A stretch of DNA of 64,000 nucleotides from Argentina anserina (GCF_933775445.1 NC_065876.1:7688001-7752000), one strand, 5' to 3'; numbered from the stretch's first letter, positions 36,401 to 49,547 are shown. A program made the numbers and translations. Notes: generated by a model from the sequence alone, not told the origin.

Positions 36401-39400
36401 TACCACAATGGCTTCAACTTGACAAATTTTGTGTTTTTAGATTAAATGAAGTTCTTAGATGACTACTGAGCCAGGTCCGACCGTCCGAGGCTGTTTTTTT
36501 GTACATGGTGATTTAGAATTGAAGCTCAGAAGCTGCGTGGTCGCCTATGGATAGTGATAATCACAGATTGAACCCAACTTTTGGATTTTAATGTCAGTGT
36601 TTTACTGTGTAATATAATTTTTACAAATAGACTGGAGTGATTGTTGACATAAATAATGGAAGTAGACTTCTAATTGGTAGCGTCTGTGGGCGTTTATGTT
36701 TGACCCACGTTTCTGCTTTAGACTCCCTTTTGGATTATCTGGACACTATTTGCACACAGCAGGTGTTGGTTTTTAATCTAATGAGTTTGGTCAGTCTGTA
36801 ATGATGAATCACCATCTGTGTCGTAGAATTCAGTGAACTCTGAAAATTGTTATCAACAAGAGCAGAGGCCAACGTTGGTTGTATCACTTGTATGCTCTCA
36901 AAATGCTTTACTAATTTGAAAAAAAGCATCTAATATCTGACGGTTCTTGGTACTAAAAATCAATGCCGCCTAAACGCCACGGCGAGGCTGCATGTTCATT
37001 ATAATTTGGCTGCAGGGAACCGATCTGTTCATTATCTCCTTCTAACATTAGGTACAGTTTTTCTCTGTGATATTCTATTTCTTGCTTGAATTGCCAAGGG
37101 GTTGAGATGCTTAAACTGTCACTCTATTGAACTGGAGGCTTGAATTGCTTTACGAGTCCTACTCCAAATCACAAAACACCAAACTTCGGCTCTTGAATTG
37201 ATTTGAAGTTTTGTCTTTTGAACATGTTTCCCACAAGGGCACAAGCTTGACCTCTTTCGCCTCTGTCTTTTTGGCTGTGCTGTGAGATCACATTTTATTT
37301 TAGAAAAAATAGAAAGCTTGAATCACAAACAATATATTCTTATGATTCAGGGAGATAACTAAGAAAGACCCCGGCCAGCATTGCACCTTTCCAAGCTTCA
37401 TATCCAAGACGAGCATCAGCTGATAAACAAAAAGATCGAAGTAGTAAGAAATTAACAACTTATAGAGTGAACCTGATCAACAAGGGACCGACCAAGACCC
37501 AAACCAAAAGTTCAAGCCCCCAATTCCCCAAGTGAACCAAACACCTGTCGCATTACACATGACTCAAGAAGGCTAAAATTACCTGATCATAACAATAACA
37601 GTCCTCCTTTGAAACTGTAACCATTTGAATCACTAATTGAATTTGAACTTCAATTGTGTAATGATCCTTTGGCACATGAATCCCCAGAAACAGATCTTGT
37701 AGAGAAATCAAAATAGTTGTAACAAAACTGGGAAAGAAGTTGAGACCTCCTGCCCAACCCTATAAATCTAATGTGATTATAGGGTTTGCAAAATCAAAGG
37801 CTGTTATAGTGAAGCAAGTTGATGCTGATTGTGCGATAATGAATTTAAGGAAATAGTAGATACGAAACCTGGCATCTGGGCACAGCAAGTATAAAACTAG
37901 GAACGTCTCATTGACCATGATCGTGTGTATGTTCCCTCAAAGAGATGCAAAAGGGATTGAGATCAAGTTTTAAAACCTAGTCTAGCTTCATGTTTTGCAA
38001 CAGGTAAGGGTCTTCAGATACAAAATGTGTGTGCTGGCTTTCAAGAGGGAGACTGTGAGTTGCTAGTAAGTCTAGTAGTTTGTGGGTGAGTCGTGATCTG
38101 GTTAGTTAAGTAGCTTAACTAATAACGCTGGAGGTCATAGATTCAAATTTCATTGACATATGTAAGGGTACGTGAGCTATTTAATAACATTAAAAAAAGT
38201 TAGTTTCAAGAAGTTTGTGAGTTAGAGTACTGATTTATTTCTATCTAGCCAGTGAGTAGCTTTAGTATTTTCTTTCACCATTTGTTGTGTTATGCTTATG
38301 ACTTGTATGAGTTGTATCTATATATATGGTGCTGATTGAAGACGGCAGAATTTGTGCTCATTTCTCTTTTTTTTTTTTTTTTTGGTCTGAGTGCTCATTT
38401 CTCCTTTGCCGATTTATATTCCATTGTGTACTGGCTGCCACTCATTCTATCTTCTAGAATCATATCATATCATATAAACAAATAGACATAACCATAAAAT
38501 AATAGTCAATGAGCTAGCATAACCAAAATTAGATGCACTGAGAAACAATGTTTAGGCTCTAACCAATTTATTTATTGTTTTGATTCATAACCAGATCACT
38601 CCAAGATTCTCTACACATGTTTTGTTAAATCATATTAGTAATCGAGATCTTTTCAACTCAGCATGAAGTATTGAGAACAGAATGAAGATGCTAGAGCACA
38701 CTGAGACTCTAAAGTCTAGACCAATTCTTCGTATAGGTCAATCTAACACTTCAATTGTTTCAGCTAGGCTACCAAATTTTCTATGGAGAATGGGTTAGTG
38801 ATTTTGTCACAATAAAGGGTTGCAATAGAAACTCTCAATTATCCGTGATCTTACTACGGTAAAGTGATATCGGTCATTAGAATACTGTAATTCGTCCAAT
38901 ACAAATATAGCTGACTTAAAGTTTCGCAACGTTTTAAAATGTCAACTATTTGTACAGTTTCAACTTTCAACATATATTTTCTATCTAAAAAAAAAAAGAA
39001 ATAAGAATCTCAAAATTTGAGTGACTTACATGTTGAAACCGAGAGGGAGATAGATAGCATCACCCATACATTTTTGTGCTTGTGAATTGGGATGATTCAA
39101 AAACCCAACAAAAGCTTGGCACAAATAGTTTTGCACAGAGATCATTCAAGAAGTCTCCCCATCAGATCAATGTTGTAGGAGCTTCATCTTTTGAGACAGA
39201 TGCTTTTCCTCTTTCACAGATTTCATCTGTTTCCCTTGAGAACATGTTTTCCTAGTATACTCCAACTCAAAAGGCAGGCTCATACATGGATTCTCAAATA
39301 TATATGCATCTCCAACCTTCCAAGTTCCAACCCCCTCTTTCCATGTCTCATTTGCTGTTCCCATGTATTTATTCAATTCTATACACAAATTTCCCACCAA

Positions 39401-39726
39401 ACTTGGTCCTCCCAAATACTGGTCCAACAAGGAGGGCTACAGCACCCAACTTTTTAATTCATAAACCAACCCCCCAAAATTTAAATTCCCCCACATTTTC
39501 CTCATTTGCCCTCACTCTTGGACATCTTCAAAGAAACCTCCAAACATGAAAGACACTTCAAAAGTCCTCAACCTCCTTTGGTTGACCACATAAAGCCCCT
39601 CTCTTTCTGACCTTCTAGAAACCCACAAAGCTCATACATATATTCCCACCACAATTCTGAACCCCCCAAAACTCTCTTCTTCCCCAATTCAATCCCAATT
39701 CTAGGGTTTTACAAATTCCCCCAAAT
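36401..39726. other. Intergenic spacer of 3.3 kb
   Basis: Includes the 3' UTR of the upstream gene and the promoter and leader of the BTB gene (C-rich from about 39300). A stretch near 38040-38200 has a promoter-box-like pattern and ends in an A-run, vaguely SINE-like, but I could not establish ends. A poly-T run lies at 38367-38383. No gene seen. Confidence 0.45.
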
Positions 39727-41139
39727 ATGCTCAAAACAATGAAACCTTCAGCTCTACCCAAGTCCGCGTTCAAGCACACCCACAGGCCCGAATCCAACAT
39801 CGCCACCATCGACGTCGGCGGCCAGCTCTTCCAAACCACCAAGCAAACCCTAACCCTAGCCGGCCCGGACTCCCTCCTCTCCAAAATCTCCGACTCCGCC
39901 GCCGCCCACCTCCCTCCTCCCTTCATCGACCGCGACCCGGAGCTCTTCTCCATCCTCCTCTCCCTCCTCCGCACCGGAAATCTCCCCTCCAAGGCCAAAT
40001 CTTTAGACCTCCAGGACCTAATTTCCGAGTCCCAATTCTACGGCATCGAAACCCTAATCATCAATTCCCTCTCCAACCCTTCCCATTTCGACGCCTTCAA
40101 CCTCGAAAGGTCCCTCACCTTGCCCCTCAACGGCCGCGACTCGCCCGCCGTCGTCGCCACCACGCCGTCCGGCTCCGTCCACGTCGCCCACGGCAGCAAG
40201 ATCACGTCTTTCGATTGGTCGCTGCGGAAGAAGTCGACGATTCTGACGGAATTCTCCGCCGTGGACTCGATGCTGGCGATCTCGACCAAGCTCGCCGCCG
40301 TCGGGGCCACCGACTTCTCGGGGCTCCAGATTGTGGACCTCGAAAACGGGTCGGTGAGGGAGACGCTGAGCTGGGAGAATGTGACGCGGTCCGGGTCGAC
40401 GGTGCAGGCGATCGGGTCGTCGCAGGAGTCTCTGTTTGTGAGCTTCGAATCCGGTAGACGAAACTCGAATTCGATTATGATATATGACTCGAGTACATTG
40501 AGCCCTGTTAGTGAGATTGGGCATTATGAGATTTTCGGTGCCGAGATTAACTCAGCATTGCCGGCTACCAAGTTGAAATGGGTGCCGGGTTATAATCTGT
40601 TGATGGCTTCCGGGTCGCATAGTGGGCCGTCTGGAGTGTCTGGTAATGTTAAGTTTTGGGATGTAAGGTCTGGGAATGTGGTGTGGGAGGTACAGGAGAA
40701 AGTCGATTGCTTTTCGGATGTAACCGTTTCGGATGAGTTGTCAGCAATGTTTAAGATTGGTGTGAATTCCGGGGAGGTGTTCTATGCGGATATGAGGAGT
40801 TTAGGTGTGGAGCAGCCTTGGGTTTGTCTCGGAGATAAGAGGAGGATGGTTAGTGGGAAGAAGGAGGGTGTTGGGTGCAAGATTGAGAGCCATGGGAGCC
40901 AAGTGTTTTGTAGCAAGGGTGGGGATTTGGAGTTGTGGTCAGAGGTCGCGGTGGGTTCTAAGAAGAGGAGTGAGGGCGGGTTGGAAGCGAGGCACTTTCG
41001 GAAGAATGTGATGGGGAGAATGAAGGATATGGGAGGTTCCAGGATAACCAACTTGACTTTTGGAGGGAACAAGATGTTCATGACAAGGAACGACCAGCAA
41101 TATGTTGAGGTTTGGCAGAATTCTGCTAGAGGATATTGA
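39727..41139 (+). CDS. BTB/POZ (KCTD/T1-type) protein with beta-propeller-like C-terminal part
   Basis: A single exon of 470 residues. The T1-type BTB domain occupies about residues 23-115, with IATIDVGGQLFQTTKQTLT and FIDRDPELFSILLSLLRTGN, the hallmark of potassium-channel-tetramerisation-like BTB folds. The rest has repeated WD/quinoprotein-like strands, for example SGNVKFWDVRSGNVVWEVQ. It resembles Arabidopsis At2g24240 and At4g30940. Such proteins are thought to be CUL3 adaptors choosing ubiquitylation substrates, but the partner is unknown. Two Met codons lie at the start (MLKTM); the first is used here. Codon use is strongly GC-rich in the first 700 bases and becomes AT-richer later. 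A large antisense open frame (40054-40524) is a by-product of that bias. Confidence 0.88.
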   Translation: MLKTMKPSALPKSAFKHTHRPESNIATIDVGGQLFQTTKQTLTLAGPDSLLSKISDSAAAHLPPPFIDRDPELFSILLSLLRTGNLPSKAKSLDLQDLISESQFYGIETLIINSLSNPSHFDAFNLERSLTLPLNGRDSPAVVATTPSGSVHVAHGSKITSFDWSLRKKSTILTEFSAVDSMLAISTKLAAVGATDFSGLQIVDLENGSVRETLSWENVTRSGSTVQAIGSSQESLFVSFESGRRNSNSIMIYDSSTLSPVSEIGHYEIFGAEINSALPATKLKWVPGYNLLMASGSHSGPSGVSGNVKFWDVRSGNVVWEVQEKVDCFSDVTVSDELSAMFKIGVNSGEVFYADMRSLGVEQPWVCLGDKRRMVSGKKEGVGCKIESHGSQVFCSKGGDLELWSEVAVGSKKRSEGGLEARHFRKNVMGRMKDMGGSRITNLTFGGNKMFMTRNDQQYVEVWQNSARGY

Positions 41140-44100
41140 TCCCAAAAGGGTTATAGTGCAATTGGTAGAGGGGAATGATATTATTGATCTTAGTTGAGAA
41201 AATCAGTCAATTCTTTTGTAATATAATGTGTCAGCTAGCTTGATTTGTTTGTAAATCATATTGTAGCTTCATTCTTTTGTGCTCTGATGTCCAGTTATCA
41301 ATTGTTTATAAATGATTTATTGAATGAATTCAATGAGATGAAGTTGTGTCATGTGTTCTGTTTGGTTTTGTTGTTGATTGCACCCCAAGGCAATTGACGT
41401 GCAATGTCTGTTGAGATACTTGGCTCTCATTCTGTCTTGTGTGGTGTTCATGCTCTCTGTCAATAATATGCAATACAGTGTCTTTTTACCAGTAATTGCT
41501 CAAAATTACCTGAAACTGGAAAAGAAAGGAATATTACCCTCAACTTATAGCAAAAGAAGAAACGATTTTTTTGGAGCCCTCTTCCTCTTTCCCGATCTTA
41601 GTATACAGGGAAGACGGCCCAGAAGAACTGCTCTGTAGTTATTCTTTGTATCTGCTCTTCATTATACATTATAAGCATTGCACACATTTTGTAGTACGAG
41701 TCTGTTGATATGTTGTCATCATTGCTTGCAAGTAACACACCGAGGGATTCCCTTCAAGGACATAGCTTAATAAAATTCTGTAGGCCTACTCCTCAGATGA
41801 TGACTGATATGCTGCATAGTAGAGTAGTCGCTAATCTCATTGTTGTCCTGGAAACTGAGAGATTCTAGTTGGGGAGTAGTTGTTCTGATACTAATTGTTA
41901 GAACTGAAGTATAGTAATGAGCCTTCTTATTCACATCTTTGTCGAAATTCAGTGCAACTATAGGAACTACAACTACTTATCTTCTGATAATTGCTGCCCG
42001 AGTGTAAAGATCACATATCAGCATGTTGTGGTTCTTCAAAATAAGTCAAAGTTATTGCTGGTATGTAATATTTCTTGTGCATATATAAATTTCTCCAGAT
42101 TCTGGATATGAAAGTATTGTTTTGGAGATGACTGGGTCACTAGGAAAAGCAAAAAGCTTTATGCATACAGCAATGCAGGATTCAAAAAGCTAGAGTGGTC
42201 TCTTAAATGTTTGCTTTCTATTACATCGATCATATGTGTTTTCTAGCTCATATACTTCGAAATTATTCTCTTCAAGATTGAGGAGCTTAAACAATTGGAT
42301 TGTTATTTGTGGAAAAGACAATGGCAGCAATTGAGTTCATCACCATCACACCATGGATATTTCAGTCACATTGCATTCTAAGTGCTGGTTGAGTTATGTG
42401 TGATGTTGATTAAAATCAAGATTCAATATATGAGGTCATGCCTAGCATGTGATAGGACTCCTAGGAGACAAGTTACTTAATTTTGAAGACTAATAATGGA
42501 TCCTTCTATGACCTGGCAGATAATTTGTGCAGGTCTTGTCTTTGATTTCATCTATTTTTATTTAGTCAAAACTCATTGACAGTTGTTTTTTCCAACCTGG
42601 TTAGCAATCACTCATTCCAGATGAGTGAAACTAGCTAGCTAGATTTGACGACTTCCAATGTACCACAATCCAAACACATTAGCTTCGCTCAGAAAGCCTT
42701 TTTGTTTCAATTATTCATGTGAGCTCTGAAAATCCTATTCTCATTATCATTTTCACAAATTAGCAGCTAGTTCCACACAGATATTTGCAGCATACCCAAT
42801 ATATCATGAGCTGCCTTGGTAATTGGTATTGAGTTTGGTTCCACTACACGGCTTCTCCTTTTAACTATCAGAACTGTTTTATTTGAGGCTACGGCTCTGG
42901 AATCATCAGGGGGCTGGGAACATTCTACTATCCCTACACCTTATTTGGCTGCTTGCTCTAGAAGCACTTCCAAGTAAGTCGACGTGCAGCGTACATGCTT
43001 GGATTCGCAGGTGCTAATGAAAAGTGCTTATGAGCAAAAACACGTTCTACAGAAGCACTTCCGAGTTTCGAACAGCATGAGCGGTCGACTGCAGCCGGGC
43101 ATCAGTAGTAAATAAAATTTAGGGAGAAAACAATACGAGCAGCAAAGACAAATCTAGGAGTGCAACAGCTTACAAAAGATCATGTATCTAATTAATCATA
43201 AACTTGGAGATCGAGGCTTCTACTGCCCCCGGTGAATCATAACATGCAAGACTAATGATGAAAAAGATAACCCCCACATTTACATATGGAAGTAACAGCT
43301 TAACTGAATACATGCGTACGTGCATAAACACGTACTGGCATAAACAATCAAACAGCTTTCATGAACTGTAAAGTTCTTCTTAATCAATCCATAATGATAC
43401 ATATGCATGTGATAGGATTTCTTTTATACGAACAAATTAATGATCAGCAACTGCAGGCCTGCATCTAAAGGTTGGCCTCCTAGAGGGCCGGGGTCGGATT
43501 CGACACTATAGAGTTCATAGCTTTGATGAAAATTTTGAACTTTTTAAAAGAATCTAACGACCGATCACATAATTGATTTCATAACGTGGAAAGATTAAGA
43601 GATGATCGGCCAACTCCAAAAGTGCAGAAGCAAAAAATAGAGGCAATTCAAGGTCCCATATCTAAATGAACATTATGAAGTTGTTGATGGCAACCACACC
43701 TTCAAGTTCGATCACAGCAACGCCGTAAAAGCGGGTGCATGTACGTGCTGCATATAAATGATGGTGGGTCGCTCACTCAACTAAACCAGAACGACTATAG
43801 CTAGTTAGAAAAGAAAATTTGATTCAAAGCGAGAAAATAAAAGAAAATAATTGGGTTTTACACGTTTGATGAAGGAATTAAACATGGTTTTATCATGACA
43901 CCAGAGATAGAGACTTTGATAATCAAGGGTATATATATACGTTCGCTTGAACTTATATATGTATGTATAGTTTTGAAAATACATAAATTAATGAAGGAAA
44001 TTCTACTAAACAAATTTAAATTGTATTTGGCTTTTTTAGATCATCGATCCCTCTATCAAATGACATATACACAATACAGCACTGTACGTATGATCCAGAT

Positions 44101-45781
44101 CTAGAGTGATTACTTACATGTTTGCATTCTATTATTTCTATATATTACATCACATGTGGCTTTTCAATTCCAGCTTATACACTCGTTATAAATTCTGCAA
44201 AGGGTCTTGCTTAGAGTACTCCTAGACCAACATTACATTTTCTAAACAAAAACATTTTTGGTTATTGTGACACTATTAGACTTTGAACTAGTTGGAAACA
44301 GAGAAGGTTTTCTTGGAAATTTTTGCCTTGAATATTACATTATTTTCGGTTTTAGTAGTATTTGTCTTCTTTTTGGAAACAACAGAACCGAAATTCCAAG
44401 TCATTAGGGCTTAATGTGTTTCTTCAGCCCCAAGACCCTCCAGTTGGTGAATGTAAACATAGGGGTACAATTGTCTTGTCACAAGCCTTTCCGATCTTCT
44501 CGGTCATTTCTACATGAATATCTAGCGCTTATCCGACAAGTTTTTTGAACGTGTGAAATGCCCACATCCATGGAAACGTGAGATTCACACTAAAAATAGA
44601 CGAATACACACTGCAAACGCTCAATTTAGTTCGGAGTTGTTACTGGAAAAGACAGTTATACCCCTCAGTAAAGAAACAAAATACATACAGTCGGAGGCGA
44701 CAACAACGTTTGCAACTCCGGAGAGCCTGTAGACGAAGCGCCACCGCCGGAGGCCCAAATTGCCGTTTTACTACCCCCACGGCTACCAATTTCCGGTCAG
44801 TTCCCACCCAACTTATATGCACTCGTGTTATTACTACCTTTCTGTACTCAATGCAGGGTCTCGTTGGTTTGTGAGTCGACTGTACGTGAGTTAATTACTT
44901 GCTACTTTTAGTATTTAATTACTTATAGTAGCCAGTTAGAGCTCTTTTCGTACTTGTTTTGAAACTAGCTAGCTAATCTATTGAAAAAGCTTGCTTTTAT
45001 TAGCGAAGGTATACTTTCTGATCAAGTAAACATGAAAATACAGTGTTTTCAACCAATTAATAGTTTCATTAAACTTTTGATCACTCAATTAATATTGTAT
45101 ATGAGACATTATTCTAACCCAGAGAGAGAGAGAGATATATATATATATATATATATATATTAATTTGGAGGGTTAATTTGTGATTTTACTGATCGAGAGC
45201 TAGCATAAGAAAACTTATTTAAGGCTTATAAACCTCCACGTACGTAGTGGTGACCCTGCTCTGATTATACTCCCATCATATCTGTATATATATACAACGA
45301 CATTTATTTGCAGCCGGCATTATTGGTGGAGCTTTATTCTTAATAAGGTTTAAGCTAGGCTAGGGAACCAGAAAATGAGAGCAGGAGAGAAAATATATAT
45401 AGCGTATTGAAAATAATTGAACACAACACCCACCTAATTTAGTCTATTTATGGCACTCATTATCTCTCTACTACCTCTTCTCATCTTATATGAGTTCACA
45501 GTTTGCCTTTGCTTCAGTACTGCCACACTCTTTTAGTCTTCTTCTTCTTCTTCTCCATCATCGTACGTCTTCTCCTTCTGTCACGTACGTCACTTTCCAA
45601 ACAAAAAACCAGATCGAAAATCGGTGAATTATGTTTCATCCATGTATCTGATGCATATATAAACCTTAGAGACACAAATCTGACCCGGGTTGTATTTTGA
45701 TCTGGGTTTTGTTTCTCTTACGTACGTTCTGTTGGGTGTTAGCCAGGAGGTGTATTCCAGTGTGGTAATCAGTGATCTCAG
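41140..45781. other. Intergenic spacer of 4.6 kb with the CYP86A promoter
   Basis: AT-rich. Contains a GA/TA microsatellite at about 45120-45160, a paired GAAGCACTTCC motif near 42960 and 43055, and possible TATA elements near 45285 and 45390 before the P450 gene. Short open frames at 44578-44874 lack family character. No gene seen. Confidence 0.5.
45120..45161. repeat. GA-TA compound microsatellite
   Basis: About seven GA units followed by about fourteen TA units. Confidence 0.85.
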
Positions 45782-47365
45782 ATGGCGGCGTTGACGGCGT
45801 TAATGGTGATAACTGCGCTGGCGGCGTACTTATTTTGGTTCAAGATCATCACACGGTATATGAGAGGTCCACGTGTCTGGCCACTATTCGGCAGCCTCCC
45901 TGGCGTCATCCAGAACGCGTACAGGATGCACGACTGGATTGCAGACAACCTCCGCACGTGCGGCGGCACGTACCAGACCTCGATCTGTGCCATCCCCTTC
46001 CTTGCTCGGAAGCAAGGCCTGGTGACCGTCACGTGCGACCCCAAGAACTTGGAGCACATCCTCAAGCTCCGGTTCGACAATTACCCCAAGGGTCCTACAT
46101 GGCAAGCTGCCTTCCATGATCTGCTTGGCGATGGGATCTTCAACTCTGACGGCGACACGTGGCTGTTCCAGCGCAAGACCGCCGCGCTTGAGTTCACCAC
46201 CCGCACGCTCCGCCAAGCTATGGCTCGGTGGGTGAGCCGAGCTATCGAGCTCAGGTTTTGTCCGATTCTTGAGACGGCTCAAATTGAGGCCAAACCGGTT
46301 GATCTTCAAGACCTCTTGCTTCGGCTCACCTTTGACAACATATGTGGCTTAGCTTTCGGGAAGGACCCGCAAACGTTGTCTCCGGGACTTCCCAAAAACG
46401 ACTTTGCCACGGCTTTCGACAGAGCAACTGAAGCCACTCTCCAACGATTAATTGTGCCCGAGATTATATGGAAGTTAAAGAAATGGCTCGGGCTTGGAAT
46501 GGAAGTTAGTTTAAGCCACAACCTCCACCATGTGGATGACTACCTATCCAATATAATCAATACACGTAAGCTTGAGCTAGCAAGCCAACAACAAGGTCTG
46601 GATAGGGGTACTCCACACGATGACCTATTATCTCGATTCATGAAGAAAAAAGAGTCCTACTCTGACACATTCCTCCAACACGTGGCACTCAATTTTATCC
46701 TAGCTGGACGTGACACATCATCAGCCGCACTGAGCTGGTTTTTCTTTTTGATCACTCAAAATCCTCAAGTGGAGGAAAAAATTCTTTCTGAAATATGCAC
46801 CGTTCTAATGGAGACACGCGGCAAAGAAATTTCAGAGTGGTTGAAAAGTCCCCTAGTATTTGAGGAACTTGACCGATTGACATACCTTAAGGTAGCATTG
46901 TCGGAGACCCTAAGGCTTTACCCCTCTGTGCCACAAGACTTCAAGCACATAATCAATGATGACATTTTGCCTGATGGAACTTTCGTGCCCGCTGGCTCTT
47001 CAATCACATATTCCATTTACGCGATCGGGCGCATGAAGTATATTTGGGGTGAAGATTGCTTGGAATTCAAGCCTGAAAGGTGGCTATCTTCTGATGGAAA
47101 GAGAATGGAGGTACTAGACTCTTACAAGTTTGTGGCCTTCAACGGCGGTCCAAGAATATGTTTGGGCAAAGATTTGGCTTACCTCCAGATGAAGTCAATC
47201 GCCTCGGCGGTGTTGTTGAGGCATCGGCTCGCGGTGGTTCCTGGCCACCAGGTGGAGCAAAAGATGTCGCTGACATTGTTCATGAAGTACGGGCTTAAGG
47301 TTAATGTGCACCGAAGAGATTTGAAGCCTGTGCTGGAGAAAATGTACAAGGGGGACACTGACTGA
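45782..47365 (+). CDS. CYP86A: Cytochrome P450 of the CYP86A subfamily, fatty-acid omega-hydroxylase
   Basis: A single exon of 527 residues. An N-terminal membrane anchor (about 3-25) is followed by the hinge [14 protein letters not shown]. The oxygen-binding I-helix reads [14 protein letters not shown], the K-helix [10 protein letters not shown] carries ExxR, PERW follows, and the heme loop [11 protein letters not shown] places the iron ligand at Cys460. Family enzymes in the ER hydroxylate the terminal carbon of C16-C18 fatty acids for cutin and suberin monomers, using NADPH-P450 reductase. The family heme loop is usually [11 protein letters not shown]; the Gly for Ala change is mild. The position directly before YODA is the same as for Arabidopsis CYP86A7 (At1g63710), so it is probably the positional counterpart. 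Confidence 0.95.
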   Translation: MAALTALMVITALAAYLFWFKIITRYMRGPRVWPLFGSLPGVIQNAYRMHDWIADNLRTCGGTYQTSICAIPFLARKQGLVTVTCDPKNLEHILKLRFDNYPKGPTWQAAFHDLLGDGIFNSDGDTWLFQRKTAALEFTTRTLRQAMARWVSRAIELRFCPILETAQIEAKPVDLQDLLLRLTFDNICGLAFGKDPQTLSPGLPKNDFATAFDRATEATLQRLIVPEIIWKLKKWLGLGMEVSLSHNLHHVDDYLSNIINTRKLELASQQQGLDRGTPHDDLLSRFMKKKESYSDTFLQHVALNFILAGRDTSSAALSWFFFLITQNPQVEEKILSEICTVLMETRGKEISEWLKSPLVFEELDRLTYLKVALSETLRLYPSVPQDFKHIINDDILPDGTFVPAGSSITYSIYAIGRMKYIWGEDCLEFKPERWLSSDGKRMEVLDSYKFVAFNGGPRICLGKDLAYLQMKSIASAVLLRHRLAVVPGHQVEQKMSLTLFMKYGLKVNVHRRDLKPVLEKMYKGDTD

Positions 47366-48218
47366 TGGAGTAAAGTATCAAAAGATCATGCTATCTCCAA
47401 TGGTATACGTACGTGATATATGGGGTGGAAGTGGCTGCTGTTCCTTTAGAGGGCTAGGTTGGTTTTCCGAAGATTACTTAGCTAGCCTGTGAATATGATG
47501 CTTACTACAGTAATTGGTACTAATAATTATTAATAATGATTGAGAGCTTAATCAGAGGGCGATTATAATACTTTATATGTGTGTGGTTTATTTTCTATAT
47601 ATGTACGTACTAGACTGTATACGTACTACTAAAGGAGGAATGAAGAATAATGCTTTGTTTGGTGATGAAGCTGCACTGGCTCGAGCAACTCCAAATGTCA
47701 TGCAGATCAACCTGCTGGCTAATTGTCAATTTGTCATGTACGTACTTCAAACACAGTGTGGCTACTAACATTCAATTCAAACTGCTGTTATCAAATAGCA
47801 TCCTGCATCCATATGGCATGCTAGTTGTTATTAGCTAATAAAGGAAGTAGGAGCATAGTATGCTTTGAAGGCTAGCACATATAGAATCGAGAATCGATAT
47901 TAATTAAGTGGAAATTATGTGATAAACGAATAAAGTACCAACACAGCATTATTTGTGGTGTTGATCAAGATGCATACTCATGATGTCTACAAAGTTTAGG
48001 CAATTCATTGAAGCACCTGATGTCTATAATGTTCATTTCGATCATTATTCTAAGCAATGAAACAGAAAACCACACAATTCAAGCTAGCTAGTTATTAGTT
48101 ATTACAATGATTTTGATGAAGTATACAGAGATGAAACGAATTTACGTACTCCTCGTCATCACTATCATAATTATCATTATCATCCTCATCATCTTCTTCA
48201 TCTATACTTTATCACTAC
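47366..48218. other. 3' UTR of the P450 gene and spacer
   Basis: AT-rich sequence with short open frames only. A low-complexity GAT/ATC stretch at 48160-48210 could encode an acidic tail on the minus strand. Confidence 0.45.
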
Positions 48219-48710
48219 TTAGTTCAATGATAGGCCTGCAAGGCTGCAACTGAGATTGAGTTCTGTGGTGACCCCCCATGCCAGAGGCCCAGACGATCGG
48301 CCTCTTAAATTGTGAAGTCTCATCTTGGCAACCCGGTCATCAGCAGTTTGTTGCTCAAGGTTTTCAGCTTTTCTCTTCCGTGAGGCCTCCGCCGAGGTCA
48401 GAGATTGAGGGAACAACTCCAATGCCTTGCGAGGATGGCGTTCTATGCCTGGAGGGGTGACCGTTAATGCTGTGATCCTCTTCTTTTTCTGCTCAAAATA
48501 ACGAGACATTTCGTCTTTCTGCAGCTCGATCTGCTCGTGTGTAACTGAAAGAGAACAACAAGCAATAAAATTTCTTGAATGCCTCTTTACAACAGTGTTA
48601 TCGTACATGATCGCAAGTCCTGCTCGATCAACATAAACAAGTGTGGGGGTTATAAAAAAGATGACTCCCGAATTAATGATGATCAAGGAAGAATTAATGA
48701 GAGCTGACAT
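48219..48710 (-). CDS. Hypothetical minus-strand open frame, possible exon of an unknown gene
   Basis: I do not recognise this. The open frame is 163 codons. Its C-terminal two thirds look protein-like: HEQIELQKDEMSRYFEQKKK suggests a charged coiled coil, and SAEASRKRKAENLEQQ is basic. On the minus strand TTCTCTTTCAG (about 48545-48555) could be an acceptor just before that part, making the first third intronic. Downstream (48130-48210) a separate frame is very acidic (DEEDDEDDNDNYDSDDEE) and might be joined by splicing. It could be a small gene, a fragment of a nuclear protein gene, or a chance frame. Confidence 0.25.
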   Translation of the reverse strand: MSALINSSLIIINSGVIFFITPTLVYVDRAGLAIMYDNTVVKRHSRNFIACCSLSVTHEQIELQKDEMSRYFEQKKKRITALTVTPPGIERHPRKALELFPQSLTSAEASRKRKAENLEQQTADDRVAKMRLHNLRGRSSGPLAWGVTTELNLSCSLAGLSLN

Positions 48711-49008
48711 AAATATTCAGTGGAAAGTTAATACGAAACCAAAATGGTCGACGAGTAAATATTTCGCAACGGTCGGCGAGTAAATGTAACATAGTTGTTG
48801 ACGGTTAAATGTTTATCAGAGATTAAATGAAGCGTAACCGACAATGGTTGATGAGTTTAAAACTGCCGAAGAGTAAATGCAATGAGTAATAAAGTGATAA
48901 ATGGTAGTCAATGTTAACCCATGGAACTACTACACATATAAAAGGGAAGCAAAGATGCAAGGTAAACCATCTCATTCCGACTATTTTCACTTGACATATA
49001 TTAGAGAG

Positions 49009-49547
49009 CTAGGAAGCACGAAAACGTGCATTTACCCACGTTTCCCGCTTTCGAAGCGGAATTACTCCTGAAACGCTCTAAAATGTCCGGAAACGCGCCG
49101 GAAACTCCCGGAAACGCCCGAAAACGTGTTTACAAAAAAATGTGTTTTAGAAACGCGAGTTTTCAAAAAAATAAAGGTTTTTTATGTTTTATTTTTATTT
49201 TTTAAATGAAGGGTAGACTTACATTCGTCGAGTCAAATGACTTATTTCGACATATTTTTGACCTCCCGCCGAGTCTCCGACCCTCTTTCTCTCATGTTGA
49301 TACCTAGATCTCTCATTATATTTGTATTATTTCGAATGTTGAACACCAAGTTATTTAAGTTATTTGAGATTTTGAGTTATTTAAACTAAAAATTTATTAT
49401 TATATTATTTTTTGTATAATTTATATATATTTTTTTTATTTCGACGTTTCCAAAACGTATCTGCTTCCTACATTTTTTGAAAAACGCGCTTCCGCGTTTC
49501 TAAACGTTTCGCTTCCACGTACCCGTACCCAATTCCGTGCAACCTAG
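49009..49547. mobile_element. Non-autonomous hAT element (539 bp)
   Basis: The ends CTAGGAAGCACG (left) and CGTGCAACCTAG (right) are near-perfect inverted repeats. TTAGAGAG flanks the element exactly on both sides (49001-49008 and 49548-49555), the 8-bp duplication of hAT transposition. Subterminal GGAAACGC/CGTTTCC motifs recur many times at both ends in opposite orientation. The middle is AT-rich with no transposase. Confidence 0.9.

Noticed and set aside
38040..38200. Possible tRNA-derived SINE
   Set aside because: There are A- and B-box-like patterns and an A-run but no convincing ends or target duplication.
40054..40524. 156-codon antisense open frame opposite the BTB gene
   Set aside because: It mirrors GC-rich third positions of the real gene and shows low-complexity Arg-rich sequence typical of a shadow frame.
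44578..44874. 98-codon + strand frame before the P450 gene
   Set aside because: Arg-rich, short, no homology recognised and no transcript signals.
45884..46309. 141-codon antisense frame opposite the CYP86A gene
   Set aside because: Shadow of a strongly supported P450 exon.
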